From Pseudomonadota bacterium (lineage in GTDB: Bacteria > Pseudomonadota > Alphaproteobacteria > Rhizobiales > Xanthobacteraceae), in NCBI GenBank assembly GCA_023451825.1, contig JAEXYA010000048.1, positions 48,530-112,529 of the forward strand: a stretch of 64,000 bases of DNA, written 5' to 3'. Position numbers and translations under genes: made by a program. Below are positions 44,859-55,729 of this stretch, in pieces; the stretch's first letter is position 1, and each line of letters opens with the position of its first letter. Under the pieces are notes generated by a model, which was not told where the DNA came from, made no database searches, and saw nothing but the letters and a program-made list of their open reading frames with translations.

Positions 44859-45007
44859 GTGTCACGGCAGGTCTCCTGGCTCGCAGGTCGCGGCTTGTTT
44901 CGGTCTTCCCGGGACAAAATCCCAGTGACGTGGTCGAAACAAACTCTCTGCTTACAGTTGCGGGGGCAGCGCCGGCCTAGCTCCATTGGAGCGCACCGGC
45001 TTCCCTA
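44859..45007 (-). ncRNA. Cobalamin (B12) riboswitch in the nrdA leader
   Basis: Read on the minus strand, the leader contains the conserved cobalamin-riboswitch core: GGGAAGCCGGTGC at the 5' side, CCCGCAACTGTAAGCAGAG (plus-strand 44946-44964), a CACGTCACTGGG segment with GTCCCGGGAAG, and the B12 box AGCCAGGAGACCTGCC (44866-44881) at the 3' end. It ends about 130 bases before nrdA. When B12 is bound, expression should fall. No clear intrinsic terminator was found in the remaining leader, so control of ribosome access is equally likely. Confidence 0.95.
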
Positions 45008-45301
45008 TTATCTACCAAGTCTTGCGACAGGGCGGACCGTGACGCCTACATTTGGTGTGAACCGTGGCTGAGTGTCAAGAACGCTGTGATCGGTCACGGC
45101 GAGAATCCCCACCGGCCTGTTGGTATCGTGGACAACTTGCGCCGCCCTGCCGTGAGACGCTTCCCGACAACGGTCGGGAATTTTCCCGATTACTGCATCA
45201 AAGTCTCCCGATGCGCAGGCCTTGTTTCCATTTGCGCAAAATTACCGTCGCCAGCAGTCTTTCACCCAAGCACGGCAAGTGTAGCAGTTGGGGGATGCGT
45301 G
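45008..45301. other. Intergenic region between B12 riboswitch and TonB receptor gene
   Basis: No gene is seen. A small hairpin CCCGAC/GTCGGG lies near 45165-45180. No second riboswitch with a B12 box was found on the plus strand. It must contain promoters for both nrdA and the receptor. Confidence 0.5.
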
Positions 45302-47722
45302 ATGGGAATGCGGAATGCGTTCGTGGCGTTGACACTGTCCACCGCCGGCCTCGGAGCCCTGCTCTCACCCACCCAAGCGCAGGAGCGGCTCCAGGAAATC
45401 GTGGTCATCGCCAATACGCCCATCCAGGGGCCGGGCATCGACAAGGACAAGATCCCGTCGATGACATCGACAGTGACGGCCGAGGATTTCCAGCGCAGTT
45501 ACTCGCAGAACATCACCGACACGCTCTTCCAGCGCGTGCCCGGCATCTCGCTGTCAGATCCCAATGGCAACGGCGCCCAGCAGGAGATCCGCTATCGCGG
45601 CTTCGCAGCGTCGCCGCTGCAAGGCACACCGCAGGGCCTCGCCGTTTACATGAACGGCATCCGCCTCAATGAATCCTTCGGCGATACGGTGAACTGGGAT
45701 CTGATCCCGACCAACGCCATCAGCCGCGCCGACATCTTCACCAACAATCCTATCTTCGGCCTCAACGCGCTCGGCGGCGCGATCAATCTCACGACCAAGA
45801 ACGGCTTCACCTATAAGGGCTTCGAAGCCGAGGCGCAGGGTGGCTCGTTCGGCCGCGGGCAAGGCGGCGTGCAATACGGCGCCGAGATGGGCAATTGGGG
45901 CATCTATCTCGCTGCACAGGGCCTGACCGACAATGGCTGGCGGCAGAAATCGCCTGCAAAACTCGGCCGTTTCTACGGCGATATCGGCTATCGCGACGAC
46001 CGCAGCGAATTCCATCTCTATGGTGCGGTGTCGAAGAGTTCATTCGGCGTGGCGGCGGCGACGCCGGTGCAGATGCTCGCGCGCGACTGGAAGTCCGTCT
46101 ACACGACCCCGCAGACCACCGACAACGACATGGCGCTGGTCGGCCTCAACGGCAAAGTTTCGGTGACTGACACCTGGTCGCTGCAGGGCAATGTCTATGG
46201 CCGCTTCTTCCGCCAAGACCATGTCGACGGCAATGATGCAGAACTCGAACGTTGCAGCGCGGCCTCTTCATTCGCCGGTCAACTCTGCCTGGAAGATGAC
46301 GGTTTCCCGCGCCCCTCGCCTTTCACCGGCGCTGCTGCGCTGGCCTTCCGCAATCAGTTCGTGCTGCTCGACCAGAACAACCAGCCGATCCCCTGCCCGC
46401 CCGGCGCCGGCAACACCTGCTCGCCGGTGCCCTATGGCTCGATCGACCGCACCAATACGAAATCCGACACCTATGGCGCCTCGCTGCAGGCGACCAATGA
46501 CGACCGCATCTTCGGCCATGGCAATCACTTCGTGATCGGCGCCAGCGTCGATCAGGGCTCGACCGCGTTCAACGCGACATCAACGCTCGGCTACATCTAT
46601 CCGGACCTCACGGTCGGCAACAATCCCGCGATTCCCGGCAATGGCTCGGTCGTGCATACGCTCGGCAATATCGGCTACACGCCGGTCAGCCTGACTTCGC
46701 GCAACACCTATTACGGCTTCTATATCAACGACACCTTCGACATCACCGACAAGCTCTCGGCGACCGCCGGCGCACGTTACAATGTCGCCAAGATCAGCAT
46801 GCGCGACCTGCTCGGCACCAGCCCTGATCTCAACACCGACTCCACATTCTCGCGGCTCAATCCGGTGGTCGGCCTGACCTACAAGATCGCGCCCGGCCTC
46901 ACCGTCTATGGCGGCTATTCGGAATCCAACCGTGCGCCGACGCCGCTCGAACTCGGCTGTTCCAATCCGGACCGCCCCTGCCTGCTGGAGAATTTCCTGG
47001 TATCGGATCCGCCGCTCACGCAAGTGGTCGGCCACACCTATGAAGCCGGCCTGCGCGGCAACATGCCATTCGCCGAAGGCATCCTCGACTGGAAAGCAGG
47101 CCTATTCCGCACCGACAGCAACAATGACATCATCACGCTGGCCAGCAGCATCCAGGGCCGCGGCTACTATCAGAACGTCCCGCTGACCCGACGCCAGGGT
47201 GTCGAGCTCTCCGCGGAATACAAGGCGCCGCGATGGGTGGCCTATGCCGGCTACAGCTATATCGATGCGACCTATCGCTTCAACGGCACGCTGGCCTCGC
47301 CGAACAATCCATCGTCCGACGATGACGGCAACATCTTCGTCACCTCGGGCAACCGCATTCCGGGCATCCCGCAGCATCAGTTCAAGTTCGGCGCGGACTA
47401 TCTGGTGACGCCGCAGTGGAAGGTCGGCGCCGATCTCGTGGTGGTCGGCGAACGCTATTATGTGGGCGACGACAGCAACCTGAACCAAAAGCTGCCGAGC
47501 TATGCGGTGGTCAACCTGCATACGTCCTATGAAGTGACAAAGAATGTCACCCTGTTCGGCGTGATCAACAATCTGTTCGACAAGCGCTACGCGCTATTCG
47601 GCACTTATTTCGAGTCCGAGGGAACGTCGAAAGCGGGCCTGCCGATCGCACTCACAGACCAGCGCACGCAAGTGCCGGGGCAGCCATTCGCGATCTATGG
47701 CGGGATCCGGGTGAAGCTCTAG
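45302..47722 (+). CDS. TonB-dependent receptor
   Basis: An 806-residue outer-membrane receptor. A signal peptide (MGMRNAFVALTLSTAGLGAL to TQAQ) is followed by a plug with EIVVIANTPIQG, TLFQRVPGISLSDPNGNG, EIRYRGFAASPLQGTPQGL and ISRADIFTNNPIFGLNALGG, then the 22-strand barrel, ending YGGIRVKL rather than in a terminal Phe. Four Cys occur in barrel loops. The substrate is unknown; iron dicitrate, heme and B12 cannot be told apart here. The ATG at 45302 sits behind GGGGGA. The receptor is divergent from nrdAB, whose B12 riboswitch is not shared with it. Confidence 0.9.
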   Translation: MGMRNAFVALTLSTAGLGALLSPTQAQERLQEIVVIANTPIQGPGIDKDKIPSMTSTVTAEDFQRSYSQNITDTLFQRVPGISLSDPNGNGAQQEIRYRGFAASPLQGTPQGLAVYMNGIRLNESFGDTVNWDLIPTNAISRADIFTNNPIFGLNALGGAINLTTKNGFTYKGFEAEAQGGSFGRGQGGVQYGAEMGNWGIYLAAQGLTDNGWRQKSPAKLGRFYGDIGYRDDRSEFHLYGAVSKSSFGVAAATPVQMLARDWKSVYTTPQTTDNDMALVGLNGKVSVTDTWSLQGNVYGRFFRQDHVDGNDAELERCSAASSFAGQLCLEDDGFPRPSPFTGAAALAFRNQFVLLDQNNQPIPCPPGAGNTCSPVPYGSIDRTNTKSDTYGASLQATNDDRIFGHGNHFVIGASVDQGSTAFNATSTLGYIYPDLTVGNNPAIPGNGSVVHTLGNIGYTPVSLTSRNTYYGFYINDTFDITDKLSATAGARYNVAKISMRDLLGTSPDLNTDSTFSRLNPVVGLTYKIAPGLTVYGGYSESNRAPTPLELGCSNPDRPCLLENFLVSDPPLTQVVGHTYEAGLRGNMPFAEGILDWKAGLFRTDSNNDIITLASSIQGRGYYQNVPLTRRQGVELSAEYKAPRWVAYAGYSYIDATYRFNGTLASPNNPSSDDDGNIFVTSGNRIPGIPQHQFKFGADYLVTPQWKVGADLVVVGERYYVGDDSNLNQKLPSYAVVNLHTSYEVTKNVTLFGVINNLFDKRYALFGTYFESEGTSKAGLPIALTDQRTQVPGQPFAIYGGIRVKL

Positions 47723-47745
47723 AGCAGTGTTGCTTTTTGGAATCG

Positions 47746-47869
47746 TGCCCCGGACGCGATGCGGCATTTTTTATGCCGCTTCGCAGAGCCGGGGCCGCCC
47801 CAAACGCCGGAGCTTCGCGCGGTCCCGGGTCTGCGAAGCAGCATTTCACGCTGCATCGCGCCCGGGACA
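47746..47869. repeat. 124-bp palindromic element, copy D (diverged ends)
   Basis: Ends TGCCCCGGACGCG and CGCGCCCGGGACA match copies A-C except for one or two bases per arm. Internal stem arms are GAGCCGGGGCCGC and GCGGTCCCGGGTC. It sits 23 bases after the TonB receptor stop codon. Confidence 0.88.
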
Positions 47870-47913
47870 AAGTTTCATTTGAAAGCGATCATGCTCTAGG
47901 CGGCAGTTTGTAG

Positions 47914-47939
47914 GGTGGGCGAACTGCCGCGCGCCCACC
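47914..47939 (-). terminator. Hairpin downstream of glycosyltransferase gene
   Basis: Arms GGTGGGCG and CGCCCACC around a ten-base loop, 8 bases beyond the stop at 47947. No strong T-run, so it is tentative. Confidence 0.5.
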
Positions 47940-47946
47940 TTGCCGG

Positions 47947-49170
47947 TCACGCGATCACCTCGCGCGCAGCAAGGATCTCGCGCCTGACGACGCGTCTTTC
48001 GGAGACCACGCGAATGCCGACGATCGTGGCTACGAGCAGCGTCGCGCCAAATCCGGTGGGGGCAGCGCCCAGGAATTGATAGGCGATGATCAGCGCAAAC
48101 GCGCCACCGAGCATCGGCAGTTCGTGGCGGCGGAATCCTTCGGACAGACCGACTCGAACAATGAAGCCGATGGCGATGGCCAGCACCATCACGTCGTATA
48201 GAAACAGATACGGCGTCGCCAACAGCGTGCCGACGGCGAGACCGGCCGCTTTCCATTCGTAACGCGCGCGGCTGTGCCATAGCCAGCCGAGAGACATGAC
48301 AACGACGGCAATCATGATCCCTTGCAGCGTCCACGCAAATGCCTCACTGCTGTCGAAATAGCGCGCAAGCGCAAAAATGCTTTGCATCTTGCCCCACGGT
48401 GCGCGCCCTTCGACCAGGAAGGCCTGCGAGAACATCGGCATCCAGTGAAAAAAGGCTTGCCAGCTCTCAGTGCCGAAGGCGAGCCATGAGGCGCCAGCGA
48501 GCGCAACGGTGGTGACGCCTGCGCTGATAAAAACACGCCATTGCGCGGCGGCGATCAGCACCAGCGGAAACAGCACGCCATATTGTGGCTTGTAGCTGAG
48601 CAGGCCGAGGCAGATGCCGGCGAGGATCGGACGCGTCGGCAGCAACACCAGCATGCCGCCGATCAGCGAGGCCGTGAGAAAGCCGTTCTGCCCGACAAGT
48701 ACATTCGTGAACACCACGGGAAGCGACAGTGCCAACAGCAGTCCGAACGGACGGCCGACGATCGCGCGCATCGCGACGAGATAAGGGACCGCGCTGATGC
48801 AGGCCCAGCCGATGAAGGCGACTGGATAAGGCAGCTTCGCGAGCAGCGCCGCGACGAACAGGAACGGCGGCGGATAATGCCAGGCGAAATTGCCGGGATA
48901 GGTTTGGCCCAACACGGCGACCTGAACATCCTTCTGGATGCCCCAGTCATAAGCCCAGGCCGGATGACCATCGAGCACGAGGCGACCGGCGGACCAGACA
49001 TTGATGAAGTCCGTGGGGGCACCGAGACCGCCCGCCTCGAAGATCCAGCCGTGACTGTAATACAGCGGAAAAAAAGCGATCTGCAGCATCGCCAGCACGG
49101 CGCACACCATCACCATCGCCGGCGGAATCGGCCCGCGGCTTGGAGATGTGAGATGCATTGGTGTCGTCAT
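47947..49170 (-). CDS. GT87-like integral membrane glycosyltransferase
   Basis: A 407-residue protein with about ten helices. It matches the GT87/DUF2029 glycosyltransferase fold: APTDFINVWSAGRLVLDG after the first helix (with the catalytic Asp expected in this loop), YPPPFLFVAALLAKLPYP, LVGQNGFLTASLIGG and GICLGLLSYKPQYGVL. Such enzymes add a sugar from a lipid-linked donor to an envelope glycan at the periplasmic face. The ATG at 49170 follows GGGGA. The acceptor is unknown, and no other glycan genes are nearby. Confidence 0.88.
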   Translation of the reverse strand: MTTPMHLTSPSRGPIPPAMVMVCAVLAMLQIAFFPLYYSHGWIFEAGGLGAPTDFINVWSAGRLVLDGHPAWAYDWGIQKDVQVAVLGQTYPGNFAWHYPPPFLFVAALLAKLPYPVAFIGWACISAVPYLVAMRAIVGRPFGLLLALSLPVVFTNVLVGQNGFLTASLIGGMLVLLPTRPILAGICLGLLSYKPQYGVLFPLVLIAAAQWRVFISAGVTTVALAGASWLAFGTESWQAFFHWMPMFSQAFLVEGRAPWGKMQSIFALARYFDSSEAFAWTLQGIMIAVVVMSLGWLWHSRARYEWKAAGLAVGTLLATPYLFLYDVMVLAIAIGFIVRVGLSEGFRRHELPMLGGAFALIIAYQFLGAAPTGFGATLLVATIVGIRVVSERRVVRREILAAREVIA

Positions 49171-49257
49171 ACGGTCCCCGCGGTGGTGATGGCAGGGACA
49201 GTGACGATGGAAGTTTGAGGAAGGTTTAAGTGAAACGCGAAGACGTGACGCCAACAA

Positions 49258-49283
49258 AAAACGCGGCCTTTCGGCCGCGTTTT
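49258..49283 (-). terminator. Terminator of ftsH
   Basis: Arms AAAACGCGGCC and GGCCGCGTTTT with a TTTC loop run into TTTTTTG on the minus strand, 21 bases past the ftsH stop codon. Confidence 0.93.
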
Positions 49284-49304
49284 GCATGTCTGTTTGTTGC
49301 TGGC

Positions 49305-51221
<1,917 letters not shown>

Positions 51222-51418
51222 CGATCTTCCTTCGTCACCGCTGGAAATGCGCGGCTCTCTTCCCGTGATTCGCCACAAGGCGATCACCCTGGGTCAGTCC
51301 GTTGCAATTTAAGTGCGACCGCGGCTGATGCCAAGGGAACAGGGACGGACTATTTAGCGCATCTAGACCCATTTCCGGTTGAAATGATGGCGTTCCCGGC
51401 TCCGTTCTCGGGAGGTGG

Positions 51419-52453
51419 TTAAGGTCTTTTGCGCGTCCCGGCCCGGCGCAGCGGCGCCGGTGTGATCTTCAGCCGGTTGCGGGTGAGCGAAATAACGGCG
51501 CCGGCCAGCGTCTGCTTCAGCAGGATACCGTCTCCGCCGGCCGCCATGGCCTGTTCCATCGCCAGAGACAGGGCTTCGGCCTTACCGAGTTCTGCCGGTC
51601 CTTCATGGCCGACATGGTTGATCATCCGCAGCAGCAGCCGGACGCGGATTTCCTCGGCAAGGCCCAGGAAGGCCGCTGCATCGATGGCTTCGGGCACGAG
51701 ACCCGGGCTGCGCAACGCAAGGAAACGCTCGGCGCCATCGGCCATCATCTCCAGCGCGGCATCGGCCCGCGCCATGCGTGCCGCCAGGCGCGCCAGATTA
51801 TGCGCATCCATGCCCTCAGCAGCGAGGTCCGGCATCAAAGCGCGCAGCCGCGGCCGGGTGAAATGCGGGTCCGTGTTGGTGGGATCGACGGCGTAGGCGA
51901 CCTTCGCTTTATCGAGGGTTGCAATCAGTGCCGCCTTCGGCACGTGCAGCAGCGGGCGACCAATGCGGATGCCATCACGCTCGGTCCGATCGGCCATTGC
52001 GGCCAGGCCCGCGAGACCGCTCCCACGAGCCATTCGCATCAACACCGTTTCCGCCTGGTCATCGCGTGTATGCGCAGTCAGCACATCACGCGCGCCGACT
52101 TTTCGCGCCGCTTTGGCAAGCAGTGCATAGCGCGCCTGTCGCGCCGCTGCCGGAAGTCCGGTCGTCGGCTTGTCACCGGTCCAGCGCAGCGTCCGATGCG
52201 GCACGCCGAGCGTCGCCGCGAGCCGCGCCACCGCGCGGGCTTCGGCCGCGCTCTCCTTCCGCAGACCATGGTCTACGGTGACGGCATGAAGCGCCGGCCC
52301 GGTTTTGCGCGCGCGGCGCCACCGCGCCATCAGCCAGAGCAAGGCAACAGAATCAGGCCCGCCGGAGACAGCGAGCACGACGGCGGGCGCGAGCGCAAAC
52401 GCCGTGAACAAGGAGCGCGATTCGGCTGCGGAAATAGGACCATCGACGGACAT
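51419..52453 (-). CDS. tilS: tRNA(Ile)-lysidine synthase
   Basis: A 344-residue N-type ATP pyrophosphatase that makes lysidine at C34 of the CAU-anticodon isoleucine tRNA, so that it reads AUA. The PP-loop is VLAVSGGPDSVALLWLM; other conserved parts are VDHGLRKESAAEARAV, TAHTRDDQAETVLMR and GRPLLHVPKAALIA with the family DPTNTDPHFTRPRLR. A reduced C-terminal part lacks a clear TilS_C domain, as in many Alphaproteobacteria. It is essential in most bacteria. Confidence 0.96.
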   Translation of the reverse strand: MSVDGPISAAESRSLFTAFALAPAVVLAVSGGPDSVALLWLMARWRRARKTGPALHAVTVDHGLRKESAAEARAVARLAATLGVPHRTLRWTGDKPTTGLPAAARQARYALLAKAARKVGARDVLTAHTRDDQAETVLMRMARGSGLAGLAAMADRTERDGIRIGRPLLHVPKAALIATLDKAKVAYAVDPTNTDPHFTRPRLRALMPDLAAEGMDAHNLARLAARMARADAALEMMADGAERFLALRSPGLVPEAIDAAAFLGLAEEIRVRLLLRMINHVGHEGPAELGKAEALSLAMEQAMAAGGDGILLKQTLAGAVISLTRNRLKITPAPLRRAGTRKRP

Positions 52454-52513
52454 GCGTGCAGGATAACCGGCCTAACGGTTTTCGTCCCGGCCGACCCGCT
52501 TCTTTCTGTCATT

Positions 52514-52912
52514 TCAGCCAGGGTTATCCGCCGCTGGGCTCGTCGATCCCATTCCGAATGTCAGGCGGTTGCCGTCGGGATCATCGACATCGAAATCGCG
52601 CATGCCATAGGGCCGGTCGCCCGGTGGCTGTAATATCGGCGCGCCGCGCGATTGCAGTTCGGCATAGAGCGCATCGACCTCGGTGACGAAGATATTCGCA
52701 GCGCCCTGGCCTGCGGCCCGCTCGGTCTGGTGCGCCGCCTGAAAGTGAATGATGACTTCGTCACGCTGAACGCCGCCATAGAACACCGGCTCGCCCCAAG
52801 TGAAGACCACGTCGAAGCCGAGAACATCGCGATAGTGAGCGACGCTTTTAACGACATCGTTCACCACGAACAGTGTGGCGGCGGCGCAGAATTTGGAAGC
52901 TGGGACCGTCAT
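52514..52912 (-). CDS. Glyoxalase/bleomycin-resistance-fold (VOC) protein
   Basis: A 132-residue VOC-superfamily protein: two beta-alpha-beta-beta-beta modules, with FVVNDVVKSVAHYRDVLGFD, GVQRDEVIIHFQ, VDALYAELQSRGAPILQPP and DFDVDDPDGNRLTFG. The closest general match is glyoxalase or bleomycin-resistance proteins; the substrate cannot be told. The gene is wedged between cpoB and tilS, which are usually adjacent in this group. It is read in the same direction with a GGAG site before the ATG, so it probably rides in the same transcript. Confidence 0.85.
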   Translation of the reverse strand: MTVPASKFCAAATLFVVNDVVKSVAHYRDVLGFDVVFTWGEPVFYGGVQRDEVIIHFQAAHQTERAAGQGAANIFVTEVDALYAELQSRGAPILQPPGDRPYGMRDFDVDDPDGNRLTFGMGSTSPAADNPG

Positions 52913-52960
52913 CGGACTCCCTCAGGGACAGCCGACCCTAATCCCCGCAACGGATCGCAG

Positions 52961-54001
52961 CTAGCACTTGTTGCGCTTCTGCTCGCGGTCCACGCCCTGC
53001 TTCACGCCGGTCGAGGCGCGCGGATATTTGCGGGCAACTTCGCTGAAGGCCGCACAGGCGGCTTCCTTCTCCTTCAGCGCGGCCAGCGACTGGCCAAGGC
53101 GCAGCAAGGCGTCCGGTGCCTTGGCCGAGGTGTCGTATTTGCTGGTGACTCCAAGGAAAGACGAGGCCGCATCGCGGTACTTCTGGCGCTGAAAATAGCT
53201 CTCGCCGAGCCAATACTGCGAATCCGCGATCATCGGATCGTTGGGATATTTCTGGCCGAAATTCTTCATGGTCTCCTCAGCCAGCGCGTAATCGCGGCGC
53301 TGCATATAGCCGAGGCCGAGATCGAATTCGTCTTTCGGTGTGGCGCCCGGCGGCAGCGTGGTCAGCGGCGGAGCGCCGCCCGCCTGCGCTGGTCCACCCT
53401 GACCGAGCGGCAGCGGCTCGCCCGCCTGACGACCGCCTGGTGCGCCGACCGGCGCATTGGCCGGCATCGGCAGTTGTCCGCCGCCGAGCGCCTGCGGCAC
53501 GCCCGGCGCGTTGGGATTGGCAGCAGGATCGAAAGCATCATTGCGGCGACCGCCGCGCGGTGCTGGCGCCGGATCCTGCGCGATCGGCGCGGGAGCGGCG
53601 TTACCCTGCTGGGCATAACCAGGCTGCGGCGCCGGCTGCTGATTGTAGCCGCCCTGTGGCTGCAACGGGACCGGCTGCTGCACAGGCGCTGCGACGGCAT
53701 TGGGCCGGCCGCCGCCTGCGGGCGGAGCACCGCCGCCGGCCTGCAACTGGCGCAGCTGATCCTCGAGCTGGCGGTTACGATATTGCAGCTCTTCGTTCTG
53801 GCCGGTCAGCTTGCGGAGCTGGTTCTCTAGCTGCTCGATCCGCATTTCCGGATCGACGCCGCCATCCTGCTGACCATAGGTCTGCGGTCGTTGCTGCTGC
53901 TGTTGCTGCTGGCCCCAGAACTGCGCCGAGACCGGCGAGGCGGTAACAAGCATGGAGGCGAAAAACGCGGCACCGGCGAGCGACTGGAATCTGAATGACA
54001 T
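52961..54001 (-). CDS. cpoB: Tol-Pal cell-division coordinator CpoB (YbgF)
   Basis: A 346-residue periplasmic protein. The signal peptide MSFRFQSLAGAAFFASML to VSAQ is followed by a coiled coil (about 50-90, RIEQLENQLRKLTGQNEEL) that trimerises, a very long Pro/Gln/Gly-rich linker (about 90-220) and three TPR-like repeats (DLGLGYMQRRDYALAEETM, WLGESYFQRQKYRDAASSF, LLRLGQSLAALKEKEAACA). It coordinates peptidoglycan synthesis with outer-membrane constriction through TolA. The linker is much longer than in E. coli. Confidence 0.94.
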   Translation of the reverse strand: MSFRFQSLAGAAFFASMLVTASPVSAQFWGQQQQQQQRPQTYGQQDGGVDPEMRIEQLENQLRKLTGQNEELQYRNRQLEDQLRQLQAGGGAPPAGGGRPNAVAAPVQQPVPLQPQGGYNQQPAPQPGYAQQGNAAPAPIAQDPAPAPRGGRRNDAFDPAANPNAPGVPQALGGGQLPMPANAPVGAPGGRQAGEPLPLGQGGPAQAGGAPPLTTLPPGATPKDEFDLGLGYMQRRDYALAEETMKNFGQKYPNDPMIADSQYWLGESYFQRQKYRDAASSFLGVTSKYDTSAKAPDALLRLGQSLAALKEKEAACAAFSEVARKYPRASTGVKQGVDREQKRNKC

Positions 54002-54129
54002 CTTGGCCTGAGCGATGACTGAAAGCGCACCTGATTGGCGCTGAAAACGATGAGTGCTGCACTACGCCGGAATTGTGACTACAAGCCGCGACAAAGCCGA
54101 CCGGCCGATAAATAACCCGAGACACAAAA

Positions 54130-54159
54130 ACGGCGCCTGCCCGGTCAGGCAGACGCCGT
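54130..54159 (-). terminator. Terminator between pal and cpoB
   Basis: Arms ACGGCGCCTGCC and GGCAGACGCCGT (one unpaired base) are followed by TTTTTG on the minus strand, 22 bases after the pal stop. It should reduce read-through from pal into cpoB. Confidence 0.85.
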
Positions 54160-54181
54160 CAATCATATCACATCGAAACGC

Positions 54182-54679
54182 TTACGCGCCGGCGTTCAAC
54201 ACGGTGACCGCGCGGCGGTTCTGCGACCAGCACGAGATGTCGTTACACACCGCGACCGGGCGTTCCTTGCCGTAGGAGATCGTACGCATGCGGCTCGGCT
54301 CGATACCGCGCGAAGCCAGATAGCTGCGCACCGACTGGGCGCGGCGGGCACCGAGGGCGATGTTGTATTCGCGGGTGCCACGCTCGTCCGCATGACCTTC
54401 AATGGTGAAGGCATAACGGTTGTACTGCTGCAGCCACTGGGCCTGCTTGTCGAGGGTGGCCATGGCCTGCGGCGACAGTTCGGTCTGGTCGCTTTCGAAG
54501 AACACGCGGTCGCCGACATTGACCACGAAGTCCTGCTGGCTGCCCGGGGCAGCCGCACCGGCCATCGCGCCATCAGCGCCGCCCATGCCGTTCTTGTTTG
54601 CGCAGGCGCCCATCGTCAGCGCCACTGCCAGCACGGCAGCCAGTTTCAATCCCTGGAGGATACGCATCTGCTGAATCAT
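54182..54679 (-). CDS. pal: Peptidoglycan-associated lipoprotein
   Basis: A 165-residue outer-membrane lipoprotein. The signal peptide has a lipobox ending at Cys26 (LTMGACANK). After a Gly/Ala-rich linker comes an OmpA-like domain with VFFESDQTELSPQAMATL, FTIEGHADERGTREYN (the diaminopimelate-binding motif) and LGARRAQSVRSYLASRGI. Pal holds the outer membrane to peptidoglycan and interacts with TolB. The ATG at 54679 is chosen because GGAGG is eight bases upstream; MRILQG at 54667 is another option. Confidence 0.95.
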   Translation of the reverse strand: MIQQMRILQGLKLAAVLAVALTMGACANKNGMGGADGAMAGAAAPGSQQDFVVNVGDRVFFESDQTELSPQAMATLDKQAQWLQQYNRYAFTIEGHADERGTREYNIALGARRAQSVRSYLASRGIEPSRMRTISYGKERPVAVCNDISCWSQNRRAVTVLNAGA

Positions 54680-54704
54680 GTCCGGAGCCTCCAACGCTCA
54701 CGTT

Positions 54705-54742
54705 TTAACCAACTGTCATTCGGTCTACAGGGCGTTGGTTAA
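54705..54742. promoter_or_regulatory. Inverted repeat upstream of pal
   Basis: Nine-base perfect arms TTAACCAAC and GTTGGTTAA separated by 20 bases, about 26 bases above the pal ATG. The arms resemble CtrA-type TTAACC half-sites. A regulator is not known. Confidence 0.4.
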
Positions 54743-54936
54743 GCGAACGTTCCGTCAACCTTGATGAGGTGTTGCCAAAACCGATCAAAAGCCACAGGCC
54801 GCCGAAAAGCAACGACATGGTTAATGCTTATGAAATATGGCGCGACGGTGAAGGTAGAGCCGAAATACCTGTTATTCAGCTGGAATTCCCGACACGGCAC
54901 GGCTCGGAGACGCCCACCCGCATGCTGGTCGGCGGG

Positions 54937-55683
54937 TCAGCGAGCGATCTCGGCTTTGGGGAACATGGCGTCCGTCAGCATCTCCGGACCACTCAGTGTC
55001 GGGGACGGTAGCAAGTTGCGCTCGAACAGCATGCGCCGCTCGAAGAATGTCGATTGGAAATAAGGATAGCGCGCAAAGACCTTCTCGCGCATCGCCGGGA
55101 AATTGACCGCCATCAGGGATAGCGGCTTGGTCAGCGTAGGATACGGCCGTGGCGGGCACAGCGGCTGATGGAGGAAAACCCTGCGATAGAACGCTTGATG
55201 CTCGGCCCGAACGGTCGCCGTTCCGATATCGGCATTGAAATAAGAGCAGGCCACATAAGCGAGCCGCAGCGTCAGATAGGGCAGTTCCGGGAACTTGGTC
55301 CGGTTGAGCGGATCGGCAACAAACCGGTTTGGATCGACGATGGTCTTTCCGAGATCGAGTTCGGGGCGCAGCAGATCGCCAAAAGCATCGACCGCCGGAG
55401 TGTCCGGGTTGCCCGGTGTCGCAACGCTAATCCGGAGCGAACTGGCCAATTCGCCATCCACATAGATGCCGAAGGTCCATGAATTGGGCATGTCATCGAA
55501 ACGGTCAGCCAGACGGTGAACCGCGCGCGGTTCGAGCGCACCCTCATGGAGGTAGGCCCTGTAGCGCAGCTGATAGATGGTCTCTTTGTCTGCGTCAGTC
55601 TCCGCCAGCCGATAATCGACCCGGTCGAGAAGTTCGGTGCTTTGCAGTGGCCGGTCAGTAGATCGATCGGACGCGGCCATCAT
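54937..55683 (-). CDS. FeeM-like N-acyl amino acid synthase / autoinducer-synthase-fold protein
   Basis: A 248-residue protein with the GNAT-related fold of LuxI/FeeM acyl synthases: DYRLAETDADKETIYQLRYR at the start with the conserved Arg, YVDGELASSLRISVATPG, FVADPLNRTKFPELPYLTLR and ADIGTATVRAEHQAFYRRVF. FeeM-type enzymes make N-acyl amino acids from acyl-ACP. The product is unknown, and no luxR gene is next to it. It lies between the GGDEF/EAL gene and pal, in the same direction as both. The start is the first of two ATGs after GGAG. Confidence 0.75.
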   Translation of the reverse strand: MMAASDRSTDRPLQSTELLDRVDYRLAETDADKETIYQLRYRAYLHEGALEPRAVHRLADRFDDMPNSWTFGIYVDGELASSLRISVATPGNPDTPAVDAFGDLLRPELDLGKTIVDPNRFVADPLNRTKFPELPYLTLRLAYVACSYFNADIGTATVRAEHQAFYRRVFLHQPLCPPRPYPTLTKPLSLMAVNFPAMREKVFARYPYFQSTFFERRMLFERNLLPSPTLSGPEMLTDAMFPKAEIAR

Positions 55684-55729
55684 TCCATCTCCAAACGGAT
55701 ACGCCATCAGTACTTGAGTAAGGCAAAGG

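Noticed and set aside
45013..45301. A second B12 riboswitch driving the TonB receptor at 45302
   Set aside because: TonB receptors are often B12-regulated, but no B12 box or CCCGC-AACTG core was found on the plus strand. The only riboswitch is on the minus strand for nrdA.
54769..55011. Plus-strand small open frame between pal and the FeeM-like gene (from an ATG at 54817)
   Set aside because: It has a poor ribosome site and its end overlaps the 3' end of the FeeM-like gene in antisense. No domain is recognisable; probably chance.
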